This document shows positions 1 through 9,000 of a stretch of DNA of 64,000 nucleotides, piece after piece. Every line of letters begins with the position of its first letter. Within the stretch, counting starts at the first letter, position 1. The DNA is from Bacillus piscicola (GTDB lineage Bacteria > Bacillota > Bacilli > Bacillales > Marinococcaceae), in assembly GCF_022458745.1 (NCBI RefSeq), contig NZ_JAJJJF010000002.1, forward strand, positions 62,001 to 126,000, written 5' to 3'. Below the pieces are notes generated by a model that was given only the letters and a program-made list of their open reading frames with translations, did no database searches and was not told the DNA's origin. The position numbers and the translations under genes are program-made.

Positions 1-203
1 CTCAGCCGCAAGAAATAACGAAGGACAGTCTCGCAATGGGATACGCCGGCGTGTACTCCAGCTTTCTCCTACATGCCCGCCGCGCTGCTGAAAAATACAA
101 CTTAGATGCGAGAGATATTCTCACGAAGCTCGGGGAAATGAAAGTCGTCGGCGGTCAGGAAGATATGATTGTCGATATCGCCTACGAAATGTCGAAAAAA
201 TAG
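1..203 (+). CDS. dmpG: 4-hydroxy-2-oxovalerate aldolase, C-terminal end (DmpG family)
   Basis: This is the last 66 codons of a gene that begins left of the window, read in frame from base 3 to the TAG at 201-203. The segments YAGVYSSFLLHA, KVVGGQEDMIVDIA and the spacing between them match the C-terminal part of DmpG-type aldolases, which split 4-hydroxy-2-oxovalerate into pyruvate and acetaldehyde at the end of the catechol meta-cleavage pathway. In this family the C-terminal region contacts the partner acetaldehyde dehydrogenase (DmpF), not visible here. The next gene starts 33 bp downstream and encodes another enzyme of the same pathway, which supports the call. The catalytic N-terminal TIM barrel is outside the window. 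Confidence 0.85.
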   Translation, partial: QPQEITKDSLAMGYAGVYSSFLLHARRAAEKYNLDARDILTKLGEMKVVGGQEDMIVDIAYEMSKK

Positions 204-236
204 CACTATTAATAATAGTTGTAGAGGTGAGGGAGA

Positions 237-1013
237 ATGTTCGAAGTAGAAAAAATGGTAGAGCAATTGTTGTCAGCGGAAGACAACCATCAGGAACTAA
301 TCCGATTTACAAAGGATAACCCGGATTTTTCCATTGAACAGGGATATGATCTCCAGAATATGTTGATAAAAAAACGCCTCAGTCAATCGCATCGTATCAT
401 TGGGATGAAAATGGGGCTGACGAGTCTGGCAAAAATGCAGCAGATGAATGTTAATTCTCCAATATACGGCCATCTATTAGATTATATGCAGCTCGATCCG
501 GGAGTTCCTCTCATCCATTCAGAATTAATCCACCCGAAAGCAGAGGCGGAGATCGCCTGCGTCTTGAAAAAAGACCTGCAAGGCCCGGATGTTACGGCAG
601 CTGAAGCCATACGTGCTATCGATTACGTTGTACCGGCCTTTGAGATCATTGACAGCCGATATGAGAATTTTGACTTTAAACTGCCGGACGTCGTAGCAGA
701 TAATGCTTCCTCCTCACGTTTTGTGTTAGGGACGAAGCCAATAGAGCCTACAGAGATAGACATGCGTCTTGTTGGCATGACATTTTGGATTAACGGAGAA
801 TTAAAAGCATCCGGGGCCGGTGCAGCTGTGCTCGGTCATCCGGCGAATTCATTAGCAGAGCTTGCGAATATGCTTCATGAGCGAGACCAATATTTGCGAA
901 AAGGAGATATCATTCTAACTGGAGGATTGACAGCAGCAGTTGCCCTGGAGCCAGGAGATACAGTGGAAGCAAAACTGGGCCAGAACGACAATGTATGTTT
1001 TCAAGTGGTGTAA
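237..1013 (+). CDS. dmpH: 4-oxalocrotonate decarboxylase (2-oxo-3-hexenedioate decarboxylase)
   Basis: The 258-residue protein belongs to the FAA-hydrolase/hydratase fold. The stretches KMGLTSLAKMQQM, SPIYGHLLDYM, HPKAEAEIA and EIIDSRYENFDFKL closely follow Pseudomonas DmpH as I remember it, more than the paralogous hydratase DmpE. DmpH converts 4-oxalocrotonate (enol/keto 2-oxo-3-hexenedioate) to 2-hydroxypenta-2,4-dienoate and CO2, usually in complex with the hydratase, using Mg2+. Acidic metal ligands are present in PKAEAEI and the later E-I-I-D segment. ATG 237 follows a strong GAGGTGAGGGAG site. It lies between the aldolase end and a semialdehyde dehydrogenase, so the three form part of one meta-cleavage operon. 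Substrate is inferred; a hydratase role is the alternative. Confidence 0.85.
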   Translation: MFEVEKMVEQLLSAEDNHQELIRFTKDNPDFSIEQGYDLQNMLIKKRLSQSHRIIGMKMGLTSLAKMQQMNVNSPIYGHLLDYMQLDPGVPLIHSELIHPKAEAEIACVLKKDLQGPDVTAAEAIRAIDYVVPAFEIIDSRYENFDFKLPDVVADNASSSRFVLGTKPIEPTEIDMRLVGMTFWINGELKASGAGAAVLGHPANSLAELANMLHERDQYLRKGDIILTGGLTAAVALEPGDTVEAKLGQNDNVCFQVV

Positions 1014-1035
1014 ACAGTAAAGGGGGAGAAAACAA

Positions 1036-2499
1036 ATGAGCCAGGTAATGCATGAAAAGCTAGTGAAAGATGCCAAGCTTTTTATAGACGGGAAATACGT
1101 GGATACGGCCTCAGGAAGTACGTTTGACTCGTATAATCCAGCGACGAATGAAAAGCTTGCCTCTGTAGCAAACGGCGGGGAAGAAGATGCAAGGTATGCC
1201 ATTGACGTAGCCCAGCGTACGTTTGCAAGCGGTGTCTGGAGCAATATGACGGTGGAGGACAGGTCGCTGATTTTGTGTAGAATTTCAGACCTGATTTTAG
1301 AACGGGTTGAAGAAATCGCGTACGTAGAAACATTGGACGTCGGAAAACCGATTAACGAAAGCATCGGTTTTGATATACCGAGAGCAGCTTCTAATTTCCG
1401 CTTTTTTGCAGAGATGATCAAGTTTTGGACACACGAGAATTTTCCTAACAAACATGTGATGTCGTATTCAGAATACGCACCTGCTGGTGTGACAAGTCTG
1501 ATTATTCCGTGGAATCTGCCGTTTATGCAATTGACCTGGAAAGCCTCAGCGGCGCTTGCAGCTGGTAATACGGTAGTTGTGAAACCGGCTTCTTACACAC
1601 CGCTCAGTGCCCTGATGCTCGGGGATATTGCGAATGAGGCTGGCCTTCCTCCGGGTGTCTTAAATATTATTACCGGACCAGGAAGTACACTTGGAACAGC
1701 AATGGTTACCCATCCATTCGTGAGACGAGTGTCGTTTGTCGGCGAATCATCCACTGGAAAAACTGTAATGAAAAACGCCGCTGAAAACTTAATTCCCGTT
1801 TCTCTCGAACTCGGCGGCAAGTCGGCGAATATTGTTTTTGAAGATGCCGATCTAGATGAAGCAGTAGAAGGATCGATTGATGCGATCTACCGCAACCAAG
1901 GAGAAATCTGTCTTGCCGGGTCGCGTTTGCTCGTACAAGAGAGTATCTATGACAAGTTTCTAGAAAAGTTCGTGAACCGAGTAAAGAAGATAAAAGTAGG
2001 AGATCCGCTTGATAAAAAAACGGATATGGGCGCTCTCGTTGCCGAGAGTCATCTGGAAACCGTAGATGATTATGTGAAAATCGGACTGGCAGAAGGAGCT
2101 AAATTAGCCTATGGTGGAAAGAGAGTAGAAGGACTTGAAAAAGGGAATTTCTATGAGCCAACCGTTCTCTATGATGTCGATAATAAAATGCGTGTTGCCC
2201 AAGAGGAAATATTCGGTCCTGTTTTAGTAGTTATCCCCTTTAAAGACGAGGAGGAAGCGGTTAAGATTGCGAATGATTCCCCGTATGGCTTAGCAGGTGT
2301 CGTGTGGACGAACAATTTAAGAAGGGCACAGCGGGTTACGACTGGCATCAACTCTGGCTTGTTATGGGTGAATTGCTGGTATATCCGCGATTTAAGAACA
2401 CCGTTTGGCGGTTCCAAGGCGAGCGGCATTGGGCGCGAAGGCGGACGCCATAGCTTTGAATTTTATTCAGAACCAAAAACCATTACAATGAAGCTGTAG
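1036..2499 (+). CDS. dmpC: 2-hydroxymuconic semialdehyde dehydrogenase (ALDH family)
   Basis: This is a full-length (487 aa) NAD-dependent aldehyde dehydrogenase. Visible features are the cofactor segment IIPWNLPFMQLTWKASAALA, the VSFVGES loop, the general-base motif LELGGKSAN, the catalytic cysteine in NQGEICLAGS, EEIFGPVL, and the C-terminal RDLRTPFGGSKASGIGREGG. The last segment, with its N-C-W-Y-I-R-D-L-R lead-in, is typical of the HMSD/HpaE branch that oxidises ring-cleavage semialdehydes. In the catechol pathway this feeds 4-oxalocrotonate to the decarboxylase encoded just upstream. ATG 1036 follows AGGGGGAG, 22 bp after the previous stop. A terminator follows at 2551, so this is the operon end. 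A 5-carboxymethyl-muconic semialdehyde substrate cannot be excluded. Confidence 0.78.
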   Translation: MSQVMHEKLVKDAKLFIDGKYVDTASGSTFDSYNPATNEKLASVANGGEEDARYAIDVAQRTFASGVWSNMTVEDRSLILCRISDLILERVEEIAYVETLDVGKPINESIGFDIPRAASNFRFFAEMIKFWTHENFPNKHVMSYSEYAPAGVTSLIIPWNLPFMQLTWKASAALAAGNTVVVKPASYTPLSALMLGDIANEAGLPPGVLNIITGPGSTLGTAMVTHPFVRRVSFVGESSTGKTVMKNAAENLIPVSLELGGKSANIVFEDADLDEAVEGSIDAIYRNQGEICLAGSRLLVQESIYDKFLEKFVNRVKKIKVGDPLDKKTDMGALVAESHLETVDDYVKIGLAEGAKLAYGGKRVEGLEKGNFYEPTVLYDVDNKMRVAQEEIFGPVLVVIPFKDEEEAVKIANDSPYGLAGVVWTNNLRRAQRVTTGINSGLLWVNCWYIRDLRTPFGGSKASGIGREGGRHSFEFYSEPKTITMKL

Positions 2500-2550
2500 G
2501 TCACAAGCTGATGGTGGCAATGCTCTCTTTTTCATGTGTATATAATATAA

Positions 2551-2589
2551 AAAGGAGACTGTTCCGGTTTCATGAACAGTCCCTTTTTC
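2551..2589. terminator. Rho-independent terminator between convergent operons
   Basis: The arms GACTGTTC and GAACAGTC flanked by AAAGGA and CCTTTTT form a hairpin with a short loop and a T tract. It lies between the converging meta-cleavage operon and ctaA, and A-rich/T-rich flanks on both sides mean it could serve both. Confidence 0.75.
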
Positions 2590-2625
2590 AATGAAAAAAA
2601 TCGGCAAAGGTTAAAAGAAATTTGT

Positions 2626-3531
2626 TTACGAATAAGTTTTTCTGGTAATGATCATAACCATGTAGCCTAGTACTGTAAATAATAATGTGATCGTCAACGC
2701 ATGAAAAAGTGCTGGAGTTAAGTATGTGTCTGCATACAATATCGAAACTCCCGCGGCTATCTGGATGAGGATGAGCACAAAAACAGTAATGCTTGTCCAT
2801 AACAAGCTGGCGTAATGTTTATATTGCTTGATGGTCCAAATGGCTAAAATAAGTAACAACAATGTTAACAGGTAAGCTGCTACCCGGTGAGTGAAATGAA
2901 CACCAATTTGATGACCGATGCCGCTTGACATGTCAGGAATAATTTGATTATTACAGAGCGGAAAGCCCGAACAGGCATAAGTTGCATCTGAATGTTTTAC
3001 ATACGCACCTGTATAGATGACTAAGTACGAATAGATAAAGACGATAAAAAGATAAATACGGTAACTTTTGCTCACCACCGGGGCGGTTGAAGACTTTCCA
3101 TCTTCAAAAGCGAGAATACTTAGAAGTGCGACAGATGCAAATGAAATAGTAGAAATACCAAAGTGAAGAGCAAGGACGATGTCGGAATTTCCCCAAATAA
3201 CGGCACCTGCTCCCATTAATCCTTGAAAAACGATAAACAGTACGGCCATTAATGATAAGAACTTTGCCTCTTTTAAATGGGAAAGTTTCTTCCAAGCCCA
3301 GATGGCTAGTATAATGATGACAATCCCCATTAGTCCGGACCAGAGGCGGTGGCTGTACTCAATAATTGTTTCGATGGCTGGGTTTTCTGGAACAACTTCT
3401 CCAAAACAGAGTGGCCACGTCGCCCCGCACCCTTCTGCCGATCCAGTTTTCGTCACTAAAGCTCCCTGCAAAAGGACGATCATCATCCCAATAGAGGCAA
3501 ATATACCAAAGAATTTCAACCCTCTGTTCAA
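2626..3531 (-). CDS. ctaA: Heme A synthase CtaA
   Basis: This membrane enzyme oxidises the C8 methyl of heme O to give heme A for cytochrome oxidase. The sequence has eight hydrophobic segments, heme-ligand histidines in EYSHRLWSG and HFTHRVAAY, further histidines in ALHFG and LFHALT, and two cysteine pairs (EGCGATWPLC and YACSGFPLC) typical of Gram-positive CtaA. I place the start at TTG 3531, because AAAGGAG lies nine bases upstream and the resulting N-terminus, MNRGLKFFG, aligns with B. subtilis CtaA. The upstream ATGs at 3564 and 3540 have no usable ribosome site; the ATG at 3540 abuts the Shine-Dalgarno itself. It is divergent from ctaB, as in B. subtilis. Confidence 0.93.
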   Translation of the reverse strand: MNRGLKFFGIFASIGMMIVLLQGALVTKTGSAEGCGATWPLCFGEVVPENPAIETIIEYSHRLWSGLMGIVIIILAIWAWKKLSHLKEAKFLSLMAVLFIVFQGLMGAGAVIWGNSDIVLALHFGISTISFASVALLSILAFEDGKSSTAPVVSKSYRIYLFIVFIYSYLVIYTGAYVKHSDATYACSGFPLCNNQIIPDMSSGIGHQIGVHFTHRVAAYLLTLLLLILAIWTIKQYKHYASLLWTSITVFVLILIQIAAGVSILYADTYLTPALFHALTITLLFTVLGYMVMIITRKTYS

Positions 3532-3589
3532 TCTATACATCTCCTTTATTTGCCGTATATACATTAAGATTTAGCATGAATACCCTCAT

Positions 3590-3617
3590 CTTATAAATAA
3601 TAAAGGAAGAAAGTCAA
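3590..3617 (-). promoter_or_regulatory. Candidate sigma-A promoter for ctaA
   Basis: On the minus strand TTGACT (3612-3617) and TATAAG (3590-3595) are separated by 16 bp, about 60 bp before the ctaA start. This is a plausible vegetative promoter in the 329-bp ctaA/ctaB divergent region. I see no clear ResD or cre site there. Confidence 0.5.
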
Positions 3618-3684
3618 TTTCCAAAACATGAACTTTGTTGAGGTGATAGGAAAATGTGAAGATACTGTGAAACTCTTGAAAAAG

Positions 3685-3713
3685 ATGAAACAAACATTTT
3701 TTTAGGCTATAAT
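3685..3713 (+). promoter_or_regulatory. Candidate promoter for ctaB
   Basis: A perfect TATAAT (3708-3713) is preceded at 17 bp by ATGAAA (3685-3690), a 4/6 match to the -35 consensus. It lies about 150 bp before the ctaB start in the divergent spacer. The long leader may carry regulation, but no known element is visible. Confidence 0.4.
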
Positions 3714-3860
3714 GTCATGTAGAAGTTAGTTGAGGGAAGGCAGATCAGTCTTTCTCTTTTTCGCGGTTATGTGATATTATCGGTGGAGAACTTTTACAAA
3801 TTTTGTCGAGTATTCCTTAAATTGTTCACACAGAGCCGCGTTGAGAAGGGAGGGAACGAT

Positions 3861-4799
3861 TTGCATAAAAGTAACACGGTGGCAAGCACTGCTAAAGTTA
3901 TGGATACAGACATGGGAAATGTGCAGGAAGAAGCTGGCAATAAAATGCGGAAAGATTACCAAGCACTGGCTAAGGCGGGCATTGTTTCTTCGAATTTAAT
4001 TACTGTATTTGCGGGGATCTTTCTTGCCTCTGTTTATACGGATTTTTATCTGCTCCAAAACTTACACATATTAATCTTAACAATGGTGGGTTCAGGACTC
4101 GTAATGGCGGGGGGATACACGCTTAATAATTATATTGATCATGACATTGATTCTCTGATGAAGCACACCCAGGATAGACCTACGGCCACCGGAAGTGTTA
4201 AGCTTTCCAATGTCCTGTTTGCTGGTCTCATTCAGGCAGCTGCCGGGATTTTTATGCTGGCAGCAGTAGAAATAGTTGCTGCTGTAATAGGGGGCGTTGG
4301 ACTCGTTGTATATGTACTCATGTATACGATGTGGTTAAAAAGGGTATCGGCGTTAAGCACTGTTGCTAGGAGTATCTCTGGAGCAGTCCCGCCACTTATT
4401 GGTTGGGCAGCAATTGATCCCGGACTTCATATCTATGCCTGGCTGTTGTTTGTGATTATGTTTATTTGGCAGCCTCCACATTTTCTTTCATTAGCGATGC
4501 GCCGCTCCAATGAATATGAAGCGGCAAATGTGCCAATGCTTCCTGTAGTGGCAGGTTTCGCCATGACAAAACGACAAATTGTCCTGTATGTTGCCATTCT
4601 CTTGCCTGTGTCATTGTTCCTATATCCCTTTGGAGGCGTCTATACGACGGCTGCTGCTGTTCTTGGATTAGGATGGCTCATGCTCGGTCTTGCCGGCTTC
4701 ACAATGAAAGATGATAGTAAATGGGCAGGCATGATGTTTGTATACTCACTGATTTACCTCACTATTTTGTTTGTGCTTATGGTCATTGTCCATTTTTGA
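3861..4799 (+). CDS. ctaB: Protoheme IX farnesyltransferase (heme O synthase) CtaB
   Basis: This is a polytopic UbiA-family prenyltransferase that adds farnesyl to heme B, giving heme O, the substrate of CtaA. Motifs visible are [19 protein letters not shown] (the Mg-diphosphate DxxxD site), the second aspartate-poor loop region, [10 protein letters not shown] and [15 protein letters not shown]. The open frame extends upstream to 3771, but TTG 3861 has AAGGGAGG seven bases upstream and gives a 312-aa protein of normal family length starting MHKSNTVAS. The 30 extra upstream codons lack a ribosome site and resemble no family member. It heads the caa3 operon ctaBCDEF. Confidence 0.92.
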   Translation: MHKSNTVASTAKVMDTDMGNVQEEAGNKMRKDYQALAKAGIVSSNLITVFAGIFLASVYTDFYLLQNLHILILTMVGSGLVMAGGYTLNNYIDHDIDSLMKHTQDRPTATGSVKLSNVLFAGLIQAAAGIFMLAAVEIVAAVIGGVGLVVYVLMYTMWLKRVSALSTVARSISGAVPPLIGWAAIDPGLHIYAWLLFVIMFIWQPPHFLSLAMRRSNEYEAANVPMLPVVAGFAMTKRQIVLYVAILLPVSLFLYPFGGVYTTAAAVLGLGWLMLGLAGFTMKDDSKWAGMMFVYSLIYLTILFVLMVIVHF

Positions 4800-4850
4800 A
4801 CGAGTGATTCGGGCCTGAAGTTTGCAGATCTTGGCTGTTTGTTCACTCGT
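4800..4850. repeat. Inverted repeat in the ctaB-ctaC spacer
   Basis: ACGAGTGA (4800-4807) and TCACTCGT (4843-4850) are perfect 8-bp arms around a 35-nt loop just after the ctaB stop. There is no T tract, so it is a poor intrinsic terminator; an mRNA processing or stability element between ctaB and ctaC is possible. Confidence 0.4.
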
Positions 4851-4926
4851 AGATTAAGGGAAAATGACTGTAACAGCATATAAATTTTGCAATCATTTTT
4901 AAGTGAAAGAGAGGTTTGATGGTTTT

Positions 4927-5988
4927 ATGAGAAAGCGCAAAGGCTTGTTGCGTTTCCTCCCTCTATCCGCGATACTTTTGTTACTTGCGGGTTGTGGAGA
5001 GGAAAGGTTATCTGCATTAGATCCAAAAGGCCCGCAGGCGCAATGGATCTTTGACAACATGGTACTAAGCTTATATGTCATGGCCTTAGTTGTCATTGTA
5101 GTTTTCACGTTGTTTTTTATTGCAGTAGTAAAATTCAGAAAGAAGCCTGGAGATAATGAACTTCCAAAGCAGGTGGAAGGTAGTAAAGCATTGGAGATTA
5201 CGTGGACGGTTATCCCGATTATCCTCTTGATTATCCTTGCTGTACCAACCATTCAAGGTACATACTATTTTGCTGAGGGTCCTCCCGAAGCTGCAGGTGA
5301 AAGCGGCACAGAGGGAGAAGACGGGGCTGCACCGGAAACAGACGCAATTGTGATCGACGTAACCGGGCATCAGTATTGGTGGCAGTTTGACTACCAGGAA
5401 GGTTTCACTGCAGGAAATGAAGTACACATCCCTGTTGGTGAAAAAGTTTGGTTTAACTTAACAGCAAGTGATGTCATGCACTCTTTCTGGGTTCCCGCTC
5501 TCGGAGGGAAATTAGATACTGTCCCTGGTGTTGAAAGTATGATGTGGCTCCAAGCTGATGAACCAGGGGTCTATAAAGGAAAATGTGCTGAATTGTGCGG
5601 ACCTTCTCATGCATTGATGGATTTTAAAGTAATTGTCCAAGAACCGGACGAGTACGCTGCATGGGTTGAAGAAATGTCTGCGGAAGAGCAGCCTCCTGAA
5701 GAGAACACAGTTGTTGCAGATGGGCGTAAAGTATTTGAAGATCAAGGCTGTATTGGCTGTCACGCTGTTGGAGGCCAGGGATCCGCTCAAGGACCGACGC
5801 TGACTAACTTTGCCGACCGTGAATACATTGCCGGAGTTATTGACTATAATAACGAGAATTTAGAGGCGTGGATACGTGATCCACAGTCTTTTAAACAAGG
5901 TAACAATATGCAGCCGTATCCGAACATGAGTGATGAGGATATGGAAGCACTTATTGAATATCTCAATACGCTTAGTGCGGAAGAGTAA
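4927..5988 (+). CDS. ctaC: Cytochrome caa3 oxidase subunit II (CuA and heme c), CtaC
   Basis: This is the electron-entry subunit of the terminal oxidase. The N-terminus is a lipoprotein signal with lipobox LLAGC (Cys23), followed by two transmembrane helices and an extracellular cupredoxin domain. The CuA ligands are in VMHSFW and KGKCAELCGPSHALM. The C-terminus is a fused cytochrome c domain with GCIGCH and a probable Met ligand in NNMQPYPNM, which marks a caa3 rather than aa3 enzyme. The open frame starts at GTG 4903 without a ribosome site; ATG 4927 after AGAGAGG gives 353 aa and puts the signal peptide at the start. It is the second gene of the cta operon. Confidence 0.94.
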   Translation: MRKRKGLLRFLPLSAILLLLAGCGEERLSALDPKGPQAQWIFDNMVLSLYVMALVVIVVFTLFFIAVVKFRKKPGDNELPKQVEGSKALEITWTVIPIILLIILAVPTIQGTYYFAEGPPEAAGESGTEGEDGAAPETDAIVIDVTGHQYWWQFDYQEGFTAGNEVHIPVGEKVWFNLTASDVMHSFWVPALGGKLDTVPGVESMMWLQADEPGVYKGKCAELCGPSHALMDFKVIVQEPDEYAAWVEEMSAEEQPPEENTVVADGRKVFEDQGCIGCHAVGGQGSAQGPTLTNFADREYIAGVIDYNNENLEAWIRDPQSFKQGNNMQPYPNMSDEDMEALIEYLNTLSAEE

Positions 5989-6014
5989 TATGTGGAATAA
6001 AGGAGGTAAACCAC

Positions 6015-7889
6015 TTGGCTACTGCTACTATGACAGCAAAAAAAGAAAAAAGTGTTTTGTGGGATTGGCTGACAACAGTCGATCATAAAAAGCTGGCAAT
6101 TTTGTATTTGGTGGCGGGCACACTGTTCTTTGTTAAAGCTGGTGTGATGGCACTTTTTATACGTATACAGTTAATGATTCCAGAGAATGATTTCATGACT
6201 GGCCAAGTCTTTAACGAACTGATCACCATGCACGGTACTATTATGTTGTTTTTGGCGGTCACTCCGCTGATATTTGGGTTTATGAACTTTGCAATCCCTT
6301 TGCAAATCGGAGCCCGGGACGTTGCGTTTCCTTTTATTAACGCGCTCGGATTCTGGATCTTCTTTTTCGGAGGACTATTACTAAGTGTCAGCTGGTTTTT
6401 CGGAGGTGCTCCAGACGCAGGCTGGACCGCTTATGTACCACTTTCTACACGTGAATTTGCGGGGTCCGGCATGGACTTCTATGCACTGGGGCTTCAGGTA
6501 AGTGGTTTCGGTACATTAATATCAGCGATCAACTTTATTGTTACAATTATTAACATGCGTGCTCCAGGAATGACGATGATGAGAATGCCGTTATTCTGTT
6601 GGACAGGACTTGTTACGTCCATATTGATCGTCTTTGCCTTTACACCGCTTGCTGCAGGGCTTGCATTATTAATGCTTGACCGGATTTTTAGCGGCCAGTT
6701 CTTCCTGCCGGATATGGGCGGAAATGCGATTTTGTGGGCACACATTTTCTGGATTTTCGGGCACCCGGAAGTGTACATTCTTGTTCTCCCGGCGTTTGGA
6801 ATCATTTCAGAAGTAGTTCCTGCATTCTCGCATAAACGTCTATTTGGCTATACAGCGATGGTCTTTGCGACAATCGTAATCGCCTTCTTGTCATTTATGG
6901 TTTGGGTTCACCACATGTTTACGATCGGTATCGGTCCGATTACGAACTCGGTGTTCGCCCTTGCAACGATGACGATTGCGGTGCCGACGGGTATTAAAAT
7001 CTTTAACTGGCTCTTCACGATGTGGGGAGGAAAGCTCGTATTTAATACAGCGATGCTATGCGCTGCTTCATTCGTACCGACATTCGTATTAGGTGGGATT
7101 ACTGGGGTTATGCTGTCTATGGCTCCTGTCGATTATCTGTATCATGATACGTACTTTGTCGTGGCGCACTTCCACTACATCATTGTTGGCGGTATCGTCT
7201 TCGGTCTCCTTGCAGGTCTCTATTACTGGTATCCGAAGATGTTTGGCCATAAATTGAATGAAACATTAGGGAAAATCATGTTTTGGTCGCTTTATATTGG
7301 CTTCCACCTAACATTTTTTATCCAGCACATTCTTGGTTTAATTGGGATGCAGCGTCGAGTTTACACGTACCTTGGCGGGCAAGGCTTTGATATGATGAAC
7401 CTCGTTTCAAGTATCGGTTCATTTGTAATGGGTGCGGCGATTGTTGTTCTCGTGATCAATATTGTATACTCTGCTTATACATCTGAGCGGATTACGGTAC
7501 GCGATCCATGGGATGCAAGAACACTTGAATGGTCTACACCTACACCGATTCCGGAGTATAACTTTGCGCAAACACCGCAAGTTCGTTCTCTTGATCCTTG
7601 GTTTTACGAAAAAGTCCATGGGGACGGCACGATGAAGCCGGCTGAGCCGATGGGTGATATTCATATGCCTAATGGTTCAATCCTGCCATTTATGATTGGG
7701 CTCGGTCTCTTTATTTGGGGATTCGGTATGATTATGCTGAACATGGATAATCCGATTATCCCACCAGCCATCGTCATCGGCGTTGGTTTTGTGATTACGT
7801 TTGGTATGATGGTGCTGCACTCGAAAGAAGATCACGGCTACCATATTCCTGTTGACGAAGTGAAGAAAATTGAAAAGGGGGTTGGCTAA
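6015..7889 (+). CDS. ctaD: Cytochrome caa3 oxidase subunit I, CtaD
   Basis: This is the catalytic heme-copper subunit that reduces O2 to water and pumps protons. The low-spin heme ligand is in TMHGTIMLF, the CuB/Tyr crosslink motif is HPEVYILVLPAFG, the two CuB histidines are in WVHHMFT, and heme a3/heme a ligands are in AHFHYIIVGG. The 624-aa length and C-terminal helices after DPWDARTLEW fit Bacillus CtaD, whose C-terminal part resembles subunit III. TTG 6015 is preceded by AAAGGAGGT eight bases upstream, an unusually strong site. Its stop is one base before the ctaE start, so the two are probably translationally coupled. Confidence 0.96.
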   Translation: MATATMTAKKEKSVLWDWLTTVDHKKLAILYLVAGTLFFVKAGVMALFIRIQLMIPENDFMTGQVFNELITMHGTIMLFLAVTPLIFGFMNFAIPLQIGARDVAFPFINALGFWIFFFGGLLLSVSWFFGGAPDAGWTAYVPLSTREFAGSGMDFYALGLQVSGFGTLISAINFIVTIINMRAPGMTMMRMPLFCWTGLVTSILIVFAFTPLAAGLALLMLDRIFSGQFFLPDMGGNAILWAHIFWIFGHPEVYILVLPAFGIISEVVPAFSHKRLFGYTAMVFATIVIAFLSFMVWVHHMFTIGIGPITNSVFALATMTIAVPTGIKIFNWLFTMWGGKLVFNTAMLCAASFVPTFVLGGITGVMLSMAPVDYLYHDTYFVVAHFHYIIVGGIVFGLLAGLYYWYPKMFGHKLNETLGKIMFWSLYIGFHLTFFIQHILGLIGMQRRVYTYLGGQGFDMMNLVSSIGSFVMGAAIVVLVINIVYSAYTSERITVRDPWDARTLEWSTPTPIPEYNFAQTPQVRSLDPWFYEKVHGDGTMKPAEPMGDIHMPNGSILPFMIGLGLFIWGFGMIMLNMDNPIIPPAIVIGVGFVITFGMMVLHSKEDHGYHIPVDEVKKIEKGVG

Positions 7890-7890
7890 A

Positions 7891-8514
7891 ATGGCAGATC
7901 ACATTGATGTTGCGCAGGGACTTCCAGCCAATCCTGAAAAAGCAACATTAGAAGGTAAAAATAAATTTCTCGGCATGTGGGTATTCTTAGGCGGGGAAAC
8001 CGTCATGTTTGCAACTTTCTTCGGAACGTTCCTAGGTTTACGTAAAGGAACAGTCGGTGGGCCGACAGCGGAAGATCTATTTTCCCTTCCGCTCGTCTTT
8101 ATCATGACTATGATACTTTTAACTAGCTCGCTCACGAGTGTTCTCGGTATTCTTGCGATGAAAAGGAATAACTTTAAGACGCTTAGAACGTGTATGCTGC
8201 TCACTGTCCTGTTAGGTTTCGGCTTTGTCGGTTTTGAAGTGTATGAGTTTTATCATTATTACCATGAGGGACTAGGATACACAACCAGTGCCTTTGCCTC
8301 TTCTTTCTATACGCTTGTTGGACTTCACGGCTGTCACGTGTTATTCGGACTAGGTTGGATAATTACTTTGCTTGCTCGTTATTGGAATGCAGGCGGAGTA
8401 ACGCTTGCTAACGCGCCGAAGTTTTATTCCGCGAGTCTGTATTGGCACTTTATTGACGTTGTTTGGGTCTTTATCTTTACAGTTGTGTATCTATTGTCAG
8501 TAGGGGGTGCATAA
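7891..8514 (+). CDS. ctaE: Cytochrome caa3 oxidase subunit III, CtaE
   Basis: This membrane subunit stabilises the catalytic core. The segments LEGKNKFLGMWVFLGGETVMF, FYTLVGLHGCHVLFGL and YWHFIDVVWVFIFTVVYL are diagnostic. I chose ATG 7891 because AAGGGGG lies ten bases upstream inside the end of ctaD and the product (207 aa) matches B. subtilis CtaE in length. The frame also extends to an ATG at 7870 that overlaps ctaD and has no ribosome site. Five transmembrane helices are visible. Confidence 0.95.
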   Translation: MADHIDVAQGLPANPEKATLEGKNKFLGMWVFLGGETVMFATFFGTFLGLRKGTVGGPTAEDLFSLPLVFIMTMILLTSSLTSVLGILAMKRNNFKTLRTCMLLTVLLGFGFVGFEVYEFYHYYHEGLGYTTSAFASSFYTLVGLHGCHVLFGLGWIITLLARYWNAGGVTLANAPKFYSASLYWHFIDVVWVFIFTVVYLLSVGGA

Positions 8515-8517
8515 AAT

Positions 8518-8862
8518 ATGTCTGATGAAATGTCGAAACCATTTCCAAAAAGCGCTATGACAGAGGACGAAAGATACGAGCTTAAAAGAGAGACACGTAT
8601 TCAGGTTATCTCTTTTGCCTTTATGATCGGCTTAACCATTATGTCCTTTTTATCTGTTTCAACTGAAACTATTGTGACAGGGTTTGCGATCCCGTTCATT
8701 TTGTTATTAGGTGCTGTACAATTTTTCTTACAGCTGTTTTATTTTATGCATCTGAAAGATAAAGATCATGGATGGCCGAACACTTTCTTTACAACTGGAT
8801 TAGTCTTAATGACTCCTATGTTAATTGCTCTGATCTTACTATTGGGTGTTACGAAATGGTAA
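8518..8862 (+). CDS. ctaF: Cytochrome caa3 oxidase subunit IV, CtaF
   Basis: This small (114 aa) membrane protein has three hydrophobic helices and the segment FFLQLFYFMHLKDKDHGWPN, typical of the bacterial cytochrome c oxidase subunit IV family. It begins 3 bp after ctaE with AGGGGGTG as its ribosome site, and is followed at once by a strong terminator, so it closes the cta operon. Its role is assembly or stability of the oxidase, by family knowledge. No ctaG (the usual next gene) follows. Confidence 0.92.
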   Translation: MSDEMSKPFPKSAMTEDERYELKRETRIQVISFAFMIGLTIMSFLSVSTETIVTGFAIPFILLLGAVQFFLQLFYFMHLKDKDHGWPNTFFTTGLVLMTPMLIALILLLGVTKW

Positions 8863-8871
8863 AATATAACG

Positions 8872-8908
8872 AAAAGCTGCTTCAAGCTTGCGCTTGAGCA
8901 GCTTTTTT
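8872..8908 (+). terminator. Terminator of the cta operon
   Basis: AAAAGCTGCTTCAAGC and GCTTGAGCAGCTTTT pair with one bulged base around a TTGC loop, followed by TTTTTT. It lies 10 bp after ctaF. Confidence 0.9.
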
Positions 8909-9000
8909 CGTTCACTTATTTGTTGCAACATGAAAAGGATGGCGCTGGCTTTTTTATGTATAATAATAGGTGAAGTAATATAAAATGAGGAGGCATCGAT

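Noticed and set aside
3676-3713. TTGAAA at 3676 as the -35 partner of the TATAAT at 3708
   Set aside because: The spacer would be 26 bp, too long for a sigma-A promoter; the weaker ATGAAA at 3685 has the right spacing.
7870-7890. Frameshift or fusion between ctaD and ctaE
   Set aside because: The overlap comes from an unused upstream ATG; ctaE has its own well-spaced site and ATG at 7891.
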